Source of the DNA: Tubulanus polymorphus
Lineage: Eukaryota; Nemertea; Palaeonemertea; Tubulaniformes; Tubulanidae
DNA length: 64,000 bases
Direction of reading: 5' to 3'
NCBI RefSeq assembly: GCF_964204645.1
Contig: NC_134028.1
Location: 6,799,001 to 6,863,000 of the forward strand
The notes beneath the pieces were generated by a model. It did no database searches. It worked only from the letters and a program-made list of their open reading frames with translations, and had not been told where the DNA came from. Position numbers and translations under genes: made by a program. Shown one piece after another: positions 27,946-39,900 of the stretch. The first letter of the stretch is position 1. Every line of letters begins with the position of its first letter.

Positions 27946-30900
27946 CTACGAGTCTCCGTTCGACTTTTTCGGCGGCGAACTCGGAATCGTTTTTTCGATA
28001 TTCTTCGCCAATTGTAAAAGTTGCTCGCGCGATTTTTCGAGACACGAACGATATTTGCCCTGATTCGATTCGGCCGTTTCCGACTGTTTGCGTTGGTCGC
28101 GTAGCTGTTTCTTCAAGTCTTGCAATTCGTTGTTCGCTTTTTTGCCCGATTCCTCACTCAATGCGTAGTTTGAATTCAAAACGGCTGAAACATCGAAAAA
28201 CATCGGAGGATAATTCAAATGTTTATCCGTACAAGTTCTCGTGATTGATAATAGACTCAAATATGCTTCATTTTTCAATAATTTAAGCCCACAGCATCCT
28301 GACTCCCATCTGCTAAGCGTGCAATCAATTAACGCAGTCAAATATGTAAGACATAAATGGAAACTGTTTGATTTTACGCGTGATCTAGCAATCTCAACAA
28401 ATTTCCCTGACTTATAGCTTTCTATACAAAATTACCCAACTCTTTTTAAAGAAAAGAAATTTCCCTGACTTTTCCCGATTTCCAAGTAAGTGACCACTGT
28501 GTAATTTAACAGTTAAAATCAACAGAGTCTATTTTCAAACCTCATTGAACACCGTAGTCTTAATGTTAACCTAAATCGACAGAACTGGCTGCAGATTTAC
28601 AAAATTCAACCGTATAATTTTCAAACTATTCTATTCGAAATATCGGAACTTACTTAAATCGTTCTTCGCTTCTTTGAGTTTTGTTTCCAATTCGATACGA
28701 ATGTTTTCACTTTTCTCGAGTTTCGATATCAGGCTACTAATATCGACCATCGCTCCTTTATAACTGATTAGATTCGCGTTGTTTTCGGGCACCGACGATT
28801 CCTGAGGTTCGGTTTTTATCTTCTTCAACCGCGTCGAAGACCGAGGTACGACATTCGTCGAGCTCGAACCCACCATGTCATGAAGTATGGGTCGGTTACC
28901 TAGCGATAGTATTCAATTCATAAATAGCATGTTCAAATTTCAAATTTTCTTCCATTATGTGAATGTATACTTCAATCCAGACATGCCGACTTATCAATTA
29001 CCACATCAAGGACATTGAATAGACAATTTCCAGGGGATAAGGAAGAATGAAGAATCAGAATTATTTCTAGAGGGATGGTAGTAATTGGTTCAGGGACAGC
29101 AATAGTTTTTCAATAGCATAAAAAAAACACTATCAGGGACAGCGAGGCATTTTCAGGGATTGTCCCTGACAATTAGGGACAGTTGAAGCTCTGTCAATCT
29201 GCATTATCGCCGTTCCATCCCTGAGCTCCCTCATCTGCCTACGGACTGCCTTGTCTCTACAGTAACCCTTTATCATTTTTTTTAGCTGAGCTTTGAGAAA
29301 AAACAGTTGAAGGTTAAGTAGCTTGAAAATTGATGAAAGACCCAGGAGTCATGAGAGACAAGGGGTCATTTCAACGACATATTTAAAGTTTCATTAGATG
29401 GTCAAACACAATACTGACGATACTTTTAACGAAAGCATAAGTGATTCAGTGAAAGGACCCCTCGTCAGTTACCTAAAGCTAAGAGTTCATCGTCCGATTT
29501 CTTATCGTCGACGTCCATTTTCTCCACGGTCTGTTCGCTTCTTTCCGAAGTGTTTTCGCTTTTTTCCACCGGGCGATCGGTCAATCGTCGATATGAAATC
29601 GTATCTCGTATGACAACTTTTTGAACGAGTTTTCGAACCTAGAACAAAAGTGTAACGACACACAGTCAATATCACGACCCTCTTATGTCAGAAATATGGG
29701 GGTCTAGGGTCTAAAATACTGGTGAATTAAATCCATCTTACGAACAAAATGCTTTAAAATGCACACAGAGGATTGGGAAGTAGTAAAGAAATCAGGGAAG
29801 TTTTCGCCCATCTATGGCTGAACAATTAGGAACTAGGAACAGTTAGGGATGACTCCCGATGCCCAATACTTCAGCTCTGGCGTTACGTAGCTCTATACAG
29901 CTTTGATAACCTTTGAGTACGGGTTAAATCTGGACGAATTTGGAATAACCAAAAACGTTGGTTCACGTGTGAAACTAAATTCCAAAACAGGAAAGTTTCC
30001 AGGGCTGTACATAGCAGGATTCAGTTGCCCCCACAGAAATTTTGGAAAAGAGCCATTTTTGCAAACATTATTGTTATATCCAATGGGAGTTTAATGTAGG
30101 ATCCTTCACTTGACTGAATAGCATTTTGTTATATGCTAAATAGAGTTCTTGTTAGGGCATTTAAGAACAATCGTTTTAACGGTTTTTGATTTAGGTAACT
30201 GCCTGTTTACGGGTTCCCCCCGACATTCAAATGCCAGTCCAGGTTTCTTAAATTACGGATACGTGTGTTCTTACCTGAGCGCGTGATAAATGCAATCCTA
30301 GCGTATGAATAATCTCTTCGACATCTTTCTCCAGTATATAACCCGTGTGGGTCGTATCGAAATAAACAAACGACAACAGCAGAGCCGGATCGACAGTCGA
30401 CAGTTTCTGTTTGTCTTTTCGACTGCGTCGTTCGCGACTGCTCGTCGATCGACTATCGTCACCCTGCCGACAAAAAAAAAACTAAACGGATGAAACAAGA
30501 TCTCATAAGAAGAATTTTAATACTACTGTACAGGGTGGCCACTATCTGCCAATTTATAAATTCCCATGATTTTTCCATGTGTTCCACAAAATTCTCTGAG
30601 CAAATCAGAGGAATTTCTTTGTTTAAAATGTTATTATCTATTCATTTTTATGAATCACGTATTGATCAATTAACAGTAACACGTGGTCAATAACGATCCA
30701 AATTCCCTGAATTTTTTGCTCCCCTGAGTTTTCCAGGTTTTCCAGGTCAGTGGCCATCCCTGTAACAGCACCGATATAACGTTTTTTAAAAAATGTTCAT
30801 GACATTTACCTCGGCATCGCTGGCTTCTCTTTCATCGAAATCCTCCTTATCATCATGCTTCGTCCGCTTCGCTTCGGGTTCCTGTAAAAATTAACGCACG

Positions 30901-33900
30901 TTTTGCTAAGTTTTTTTAGGATTACCCGAATATACCAGTAGTAGGAAAATATCGATATTGAAATATGCAAGAATGGACTCCGTACGGAGCACCTAAATAT
31001 AAACACACTCACCTTCACGTCAGAACTTTCTTTCTCGTTCTTCTCGGGCTTCTCTTCGCTTTTACTTCGATCCTCCTCGCTGTCATCCTTCTTACTTTCA
31101 TCGCTCTTCTTTCCCTCCTTTGCGGCCTCATTTTCCGAATCTTTTTTGTCGGCGACTTTCTTCTCATCCTTTTCCGTCCGTTTCTCGTCTTTGTTGCTGC
31201 TTTCTTTATCTGAGTCTTTCCTCTTATCGCCGGCGTCTTTCTCCTTGCCGTCGCGTTTGTCGTCTTCTTTTTTCTCCGGCGCGACGACCAACGCTTTGTA
31301 AATGCGAAATCCGGCATCTCGCATCAGCATCTCGTTGAAAAGCTCGGCGAATAACGAAACCTGCGAATGAAAGGGTTGGTTTTACAAAATAGAAATTTCT
31401 ATAGAAATAGCGTCGAGAGATCGAACAAACCTCAAAGGAATGTTCCTTGGTATCCTCGGGTCTGTAGTCGAGTAGAACGCTTAACGACATCACCGTACAA
31501 TCGAATCGTCCATTTTTAGCCGTACCAGACGGATGTACGATTATATGCGGAGTGTCGGGTAGTTGATATCGACGTTCTTTGATTGCACGGTCTTTTTCTT
31601 CGCGTTTTCTTTTATCTTCGTCCTATTATTAATATATCACATATCACTGCGTTATTTATAGGTTGTAGATATACGGAGTTGTGACCTATAGATTGAAGTC
31701 TTCGAGTTCAACTGCTTTAGACCGATCAGTCTTCGTACACTGAATCATTGATGTACTACCGCAATATTCTCCTCTGTAGCTGCTTGTTAAACACTTTTGA
31801 GTATATGTTTTTGATGCCGTAAATCCGTTATAATAATAACGTATACATGGTACATAGTATGCGTTGTATAAGGGGTTCTGTGTGAGTAGATGTGCACTAT
31901 GTCACCAATATAAGCGTTTCAACATAACCATTACAATTGTGAATTTTAGAGTTTATTTTGTAATTGGATATATTTCATAACTCTTTTATATCTGAAAAAC
32001 TAAGATAATTATCTTTGAGAGGATGTGCACTACATCATCAATATATTGGGGCTTGACTGGTCAGTGGTAAATTCCATTCAATTATCGATATACCGGTATT
32101 CAAATCCAAAAAAACTTCATTGATCCTTAATATCATATAACTATATGATACATTATTTGTCGAGAATATCGGGCAATATGTGTATTATTTTTCAAGGGGT
32201 CAATAAACTTTCAAGTTAGTTTTCTTGTTCTGTTTAGCGTACCTCTCTTTTCCTTTTTTCATCATCATCGTCTTTTGTTTTGCCGTCTTTCTCTTTAGAT
32301 TTGTCGTCTTTAGCAGTCGTTTCGCCAGTTTTCTCTGGGGTTGCGTCCGACGACTAATGACGAAAACATGACAAAATAATATCAATACAAACCAACAATT
32401 TTAACCTTAACCTATTGTTTATCAGCGCTGTACTCACTTCATTGCCATCTTTTTCTTGTTCAGTTTTTAAAGCTTTCGTCAATCTTGCCATAAGCTGCGA
32501 CTTCAAACCTTTCGAATTGACACCGCGTGCTTCCAATTCGCGTCGCATATCCGCCACCTACAACACAACGGCAATACATCATACCTCTCTTCTCTGGCCC
32601 CGGTTTCATCGCAAACATACAAGACCGATCTTGTGTCTTATGATGATGGGCGCTAGGGAGTTACATAATGTCTAGAAAAATTGAAATCTAAAATGCTAAA
32701 TTATCAAAATCTGAAGAATTTGATTCTAATCAGGTCAGTCTTACGGTTGCAAATGTGTCTATGATAGATACATGTACGTACGAATCAAATTATTAAGAAA
32801 AGCCATTGAAGCATCTTCAAAAGTTTTAAAAATATTTACTGGATTCTGTCTACAGATGGACAGACGGATAAAAAGTGAACGTAGTAGTATGCTGGGACTA
32901 ATGTCTTGTGGGCTAAAAATGTCTAAAAACTTGAAAAGATGGATAAAAACCTAAAACGATAAATGATGAACGTTGATAATAGTTACGGAAGCGATTGAAC
33001 TAACACAAACCTTTATCATTTTAGGGTCAAGCTGCGAGTAATGCGTAGGCTCCTTTTTCTCACCATCAGCCAGTGCTTCACCGCCTTCTTCTTCGTCTTC
33101 CTGTCATAAAAACAAATACAGAAACACGACATGAGATTTTCATTCGGTTTCGCAAAGCAAAGTAGCCGCAGTTAACAGACAGAAGATATCTAGCCACATG
33201 TACATCGAAGTGAACTTCTGGGAATACAGACGGCTTCCAGTTCAACCGGAAGCATTTTTTTTTAATTACTGATTTTAGGCCTTCCCAAAATCTTAACTCT
33301 GTATTTTGTAAGGTTAAACCAAATGAGCAGTTGGTCACTAAAATCAGCCACACGCTATCGAAACACCAGCTGTATAAGTTGTGCTGTATACAGATTGAAA
33401 ATAAAGACTTAACAAGTTATCGTATTTTTCCGGCCAATAAGCTGATTTTATAGCCTCAAATTTTTACCCCAAAATATCACGATCGGCTCATACAATCTGA
33501 CCTAAAAAATCACTTCCCGATCTACGTCAATTGAACGCTATAAAAGATCATCAAAATCAAGTGGAGCGATCTATATTAATTTGAGGTCATTATTTACTAC
33601 CAATAATCTATTTTGAACTACATGCATTTTGTTACTTTGTTTGTTTCATCACCTCAGAGTGGCAATGTGTCTGCTAAAGTCAAATTGACAATAAATATGG
33701 CTAGATATCTCTGTACAGATCTAAATGAGTCTAGTTTGTCGAATGCCATTCACAGCTCCACCGTTTATCATCCCTATTAGAGCATTTCGCTTGTTGTACG
33801 GTTTGCGTGTGTTTATAGGGACATACCTTGCCAATGATCTGAAATGAAGAAATGATCGTTTGGGGGGCGCCCCGGGGCGGGGGAATGGTTGGGTGGGTTG

Positions 33901-36900
33901 CGTGCCTCAAACTTAGTGGTATCGGGGCTGGAATTTAGGGCGCTAGGAACCAAACACGCCTCTAGTCCTTACACAGCCCACCCGTATCTAGGTATAAAAT
34001 GAAGAAATTATACGGTTTAGAAGCCTGGATTTATAGATATATATATATATGATTTGCAGTGAATGAAAAAAGAAAAAGATTTGTTTAGTGCCTGAGATCC
34101 TTCTTCTTGCGCCGGTTCAGTCGCGCTGCTGGTCGGTCTATCTAGCAGAGCTTTGTACGAGTTTTGCAACCGTTCCCAATCTAACTGGGTCGGATTGCAG
34201 TTCCAAACGTCTGGCAAGAAAATGGCGACGGTCTCGACCCTGGACGGAATCAGCCGGCCCTTGTGGGTCTCCTCGGGACGCAGGTAACAAATGTCGACGA
34301 AGCGATACCTGTTGGAAAAGGGTCAGGAGAAATTGCGTCGTTAGATACAAAAAAACTATACACGTACACTACACGAACGACAAATCGAGAGAAATAACGA
34401 ACGAAAATTTTTTTTTTATCGACAAAAGCGAGCGAGATAGTTTTAATCGGAGAATTAAAAGAAAAAAAAACACGAAACATTATTGCATGGTTTATCATAT
34501 AATCTTCGGTATGCTATTTCCTCGTAGTTGTTAAAAATGCCAAAATGTTCGGGGGGCTTGGTTAGAGAGAAAAAACTGAGTCTAGTAAAAAAAAAAAAAA
34601 ACGAATATCTGAAAAGGAGAATCGCCGACTGAATGATCAAACGACTACTTTCGTTCATTTGTCGCGTGCGTTCCAAAATATTCGGGTTGAAATTTATAAT
34701 TCGATTCCTCAGCTCGTTGCATACCGGTTCACATATCTGTGTATATGTACGTAAATTCATCGTGTACGAGTAAAATTAGAAAATATCTTTTTTTTGACGG
34801 ATCTTAATATTCCTTCCGATTGAAGAAAGCGAATTGAGAATTTTTTTCTCATGATATTCACGAAGATAAAAACCGTATCGGTTTCGTTAAAGCGATCGAA
34901 GAAGAGGACGGTTACCTACCATTGAGTACACGAGCTTAAATCGACGCCGGTCAAAGCTTTCGTCGTTCGGATTGCCGTTTTGATGAGCACTTGAGGATTG
35001 TCTTTCGGATTCTGTCCGTCCAAACTCGGCGACCACGCGCCGCCGATCGCGATTGGCTCCGACTTGCCCTTCAAGCCGACGAGAAAGTTCAAAAGTCTCG
35101 CCGGGTGTTGGAATGAATCTTTTACGTCTTGCGAGTCCTCGGCGAGGGCGCAGGATTTGTGATAGAGCTCCTCCAACGGAGGGTGGCTGAGTAACATCAC
35201 CTGCACAAAGAAACTTAAGTTATCAAATTTTTTGCCATGAGTTATAAATTACTAGGATTCATTCACACTAGCGATTTGAAGAAACAGAAACTCCACCCCA
35301 AGGGGTGCCCCTGGTGGAAGAAGAATCCAAAAAATGGCTCTGTAACTTTATAGGCCTAGGTCCATAGAACATTCACAACAAATTTGGAATTGATCTGATT
35401 AAAACTGTAGGACTAGTAGCGATTTGAAGAAATAGAAACTCCACCCCCAGGGGTTAATTAATAAATAAAGTTCAAGTTCAAGGTCCGAGGCAAGAAGGCA
35501 GAAAAATGATTTCATTTTTGCCCCAGTTCGTCAAAAAATTCTCGAGTTCGAGGCCGCGTCCGAGTAAGGTGGAGAGGTTTACTCGATAAATCGAAACTAA
35601 CCTTAGCGGAGTAAAGATGATCAGAATCGCTTGGTTCGAGTACGGCGTTGTTCGACTCGAGGGGTTCGACGTCTTTGTGCATGACGTGGAACGAACAATG
35701 TCGCTCGAGCGCGAACGGTCGATGCATCGGAAACGCGTCGGTCCACGAGAACGTGCAGTTGAAGAAATCGCTCGGCACGTACATGTTCGTGTAACGAGAT
35801 TTCAACGCGATGACGTTTGCTTCTGTGCTGAAAGTAGAAGATACATAATACAACCCGGGCTGCCTACAGTTCAGTCATTCCTGGATATAATACAAGTAGT
35901 TTTTGAAGAGTTTTAACCCTTTCAGTGCTGGCTAATTAATACCCTATAGTGCTGAAGAAAATTTGAAAATTCTGAAAAATTCCACCCAAGTGTGTTGAAT
36001 AACGGGAATAGCACTATAGTGCGTCTACACCCTGGCGCGCTATATCGTTAGTTACTAATATTTCACTATGTTTGACAGGTGCTGTCATCTTTCAAGAGGG
36101 ATAATTAGTAATTACTAATTAAATCAATACACCTCAGTGCGGTGTACTAGCAAAATCCATCACTGATTCGTACACCGCACTGCAGTGTAGACGCACTGAA
36201 AGGGTTAAAGGGGAAAGTTTCAAATTTCGAGGAAGTATTTGCATTGCGTTTATATCCCAATTACAGCAGACTCCCTCCTGAATCGGTACTGTTTATCTCG
36301 GTAAACTGTTAATTCCCTGGATTTGTAAGCAAACCTTAATCCTATACACTAATAAACTTGGTTTCTAATTCAGTAACCTTCTAATTGGGTAAAAAAAATC
36401 CTGGTTCGAACTGTACTGATCTGATTTAGGCGTAGTTTACTGTACAATTACAAACCAGACAAAAATTTGTTATTGCCTATTTTATAAAATTGAAGGAATT
36501 TTGGGCAATTTGTTCAAATCAAGGAGTTTCAAGAAACTTTAAAAGCATTTTCTGTCACGAAGGAGATTTCAACGAATCAAGGAGTCGTAGGGTATCCAAA
36601 GGGTTTCAATATGAAACTTGCCAGAAATATCACTGACCTGTCTAAAGATAATTTCGGGATTTGAACCATATATCGCGGAACAACTCTCGTCCGGCGAGAA
36701 GTTCGAATCGGACTGCGAGGACGCGGCGATCGCGATCGTTTGCGAGGCGACCGCGATCGTTTACGCGGCGACGGTCGGCGTTCTTCTCGACGGTCGCGCA
36801 CTCCTCCGCGATCCCGACGTTCCCGGTGATTGTCGCCGCGATCGATACGCTCCGATCGACCTCCACCGGCGCCGGCGCGACCTCCAGCGCCACCACCACC

Positions 36901-39900
36901 ACTTCGACTTTCTTGATTCGAACGCAGTAAACCTTAAAAATAAGCATATCAATTCTCCTCAGTAAGTGACAATTCCTTTAACACCCATTTTTAAGCTTTT
37001 TCACAAAACTGGTCCAGACCAAAACTACTTTAAAACTAACTTTAGTTTAACTATATCATGACCCATGCCCCATAGTTGTGGGTTAGAGTTAACTCAAAGT
37101 TAAAATCAGTTCATTTTTAATGAATTAACTCTTGAGTCAAATCTTCACTTAGAACTACTGTGGAACTGGATAAAGTTTTACAAAAAAAATTTCAACCCAA
37201 ACTTCATGTTTAGTTCATATGAGGGAAACAACTTTTACGTAACACCTAATACACGGGAAAATCACTGATTAATCACTGATGAAACACTATGTGTATATGA
37301 TAAATAGAGAATCCCAAACTAAAACAAGAGCCCCAAGGGGCACAATGGCCAGCCTGTCAGATTTGCTTTTTATAAATGATGTAATCTGTGGGTTATATTT
37401 ATCAATATACACTCCCTGCTCAATATCATTTACATAGTAAAATCGTGTGTTAACACAGACAGCAGGAACGAATGTAATATAGAAATACGAAGTTATTGTA
37501 TTGTTCAACGCCCCTGGTGGCCATATACAAAAACCAATGAGCTTGAAACTCACCAAGATCATAGACCATGTCATGAGCTACAACTTTCCAATTGATTGAG
37601 TTAGCAAAATATGCATAGGTACGAATGTAATATAGAAATACTAAGTTATTGTATTGTTCAACGCCCCCTGGTGGCCATAAACAAAAACCAATGAGCTTGA
37701 AACTCATCTCGATCATAGAACATGTCATGAGCTACAACTTTCCAATTGATTATAGTACCAAAATATGCTTAAGTATCAATTATGATGTGGAAAAACTTTT
37801 TTTCCACCTACGAATGAGTACTGATGACCCCAAGATGGCAGCCAAGTGCGTCATAATTGCCTGGTCAAAAATACCCTCTCGGATATAAAAGATCCCTTTC
37901 CAAAGAATACCCATTACAAATTGCAATGAAACATGGCACACCATTAGAAAGCTACAGTACTCAGAATTCAGGCCAAAATTGACATTTTTGGGAACAAAAA
38001 AGGTTACAGTACGGCCATCTTGAGTCCGATCGACCCAATTTTTCTCATGCCGATGGGCCCTTGGGGGATACAAATATATACGAATGATCAAGGTTATTGA
38101 TAAAAGTGTCTTCAAAATTTCCCTCGAAAACTTCAAAAATATGTAAAAAGTGCTGATTTTGGCGAACAACAATGGCTGCCAGTCGGCCATCTTGAATCTG
38201 ACAGGGCCAGTTTTTGGCCTGAAGATGTGTCTAGGGTAGATACACATATAAACCAAATATCAAGACATTACCTTGAAGCGTCTTCAAAACTTTGGAACTC
38301 TCACGAACTATCTAGATGGTTATCTCTCGACCTAAATAGCTTCAAGAGCCATCTCAAAACAACTTTGTTCCATGCAGCATACCATTAACTCTCGGAAAGC
38401 GAATTGTATTTAACATTTTTTTGGCAGAATAAAATTTGATTGAATTTGCAATTCGGGCACATGGCTAATTAGCATATCAAGGTCATACACCTGATTTGGT
38501 AAAAACCTTTTTTTCGCGAACCTTGCGCAATTGTCAAGGATGAATTTTCTGTAGAGCAAATAAAAATTCCTCCCAAACACCAAATCAACTAAAGATTTCA
38601 TAGAAATCGATCTTGAAATACAATTTTAAATCTTAAAATAAAACCCGGAAGTAAAACAGTAGACGATACCGCGGGTTCGCGTGAACACCTGATTTCTGTA
38701 AACGAAATGTTGGTTGTGACAAAATTGTTCAGACGGTTTTAGGTGGTAATAAGTAGGCTACGGAAACGTAACGACCATGGTCGACTTATTCGATGAAATC
38801 AGGCCTATGTGATATCCAAATTTTGACTTTTTTATTCTCCAGACCTCCCTGATATAGAAATAAAAAATTTTGGTGGTACGAAAGTGCAATCACAGCGCCG
38901 ACGGGGTCAGAGATCGGCGGAGTGAAAATTGAGGTGGACGAACACGAAGAAGTAGGCTATTGCGCTACTTGAATCACGAAAACCCCTGGAGCGGCCCCCG
39001 ACGCTTTTCGTTGATTAAGTAATAAAAATATCATGCAATGGGTTTTCACAATCTACCGCTGGTATTTACCGGATTTTAATATCACTCCAAAATTCAAAGA
39101 AACCTCGAAATATCGAACTGGAATACTTCCGGTAGATATCCGCGGCTGCCCAACCGGGAAACTTATTAGTTTCAATAGATATTGATAGGATCCATCATCT
39201 TCACCCGTCAAGGGATTCGAACCCACTAAGCTAAAGCCATGCCAGAATCGGGTCGGGCTAATCACAGCGCTTGTAACAAACCACATTAGGCTTCTGTGGA
39301 ATTTCCCAGTAAATGGGTCAATCAGCGAACACGTAGCGAACGCGGAAGTATTGTCGCGTCTTGATACATAAAGTCATGCGCAAAAGCGCCAGTAATGAAA
39401 TCGCGATAATTCACGTGAACAGCTGCTGATATTTTCAGATAAACCAATCACAGGGAAGACACAACTTCCTGATTGGCTGATAAAAATTGAAATTTTCCCG
39501 ATTTAACTTTCGTGAAAAATGCAGAAAACATTTTTATGAGACCCTATTTCAAAATTCTGCTTGCTACGATTCCGAGAATGGATTACGCTTAAATACGTGA
39601 TTTGTTCGAATATGCCCTCACTTGGCAAGCAAAAGAGCCTTTTGTGTGGAAACCATGTCATTTAAATTTGCTCCATTTGTATAGTAATAGGCTCAGCCTA
39701 CGGCTGGCCTAATAATGAGAACGACGAAGTCCAAAAAGTTTTCTTTGTGTTTATCAATTCGACATTTCAACTTTACGGACTCCGATCTTTTTCATTCTGT
39801 TTTAGTGTGGGATTCAGTATATGCTTCCGATTGTTTTCCAGCGCCGCGTGCGTTTACGAGAAACAGTTTCGGGGACAACTTTTCGTAGATCGAACGCGTT

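Noticed and set aside
31015-31338. Arg/Lys-rich and Phe/Leu-rich frames on both strands
   Set aside because: Shadows of the Lys/Glu-rich CCAR1 exon at 31013-31360.
36618-36965. Frames of 89 to 115 codons on both strands
   Set aside because: Shadows of the GC-rich Gly/RS exon 6 of CCAR1, whose true frame joins its neighbours in phase.
37287-37728. Two similar minus-strand frames resembling a duplicated peptide
   Set aside because: They translate the tandem segments of a dispersed repeat that also occurs elsewhere.
39200-39290. Possible tRNA on the minus strand (GGGTTCGAATCCC present)
   Set aside because: A B-box-like stretch exists but I could not fold acceptor, D and anticodon arms around it.
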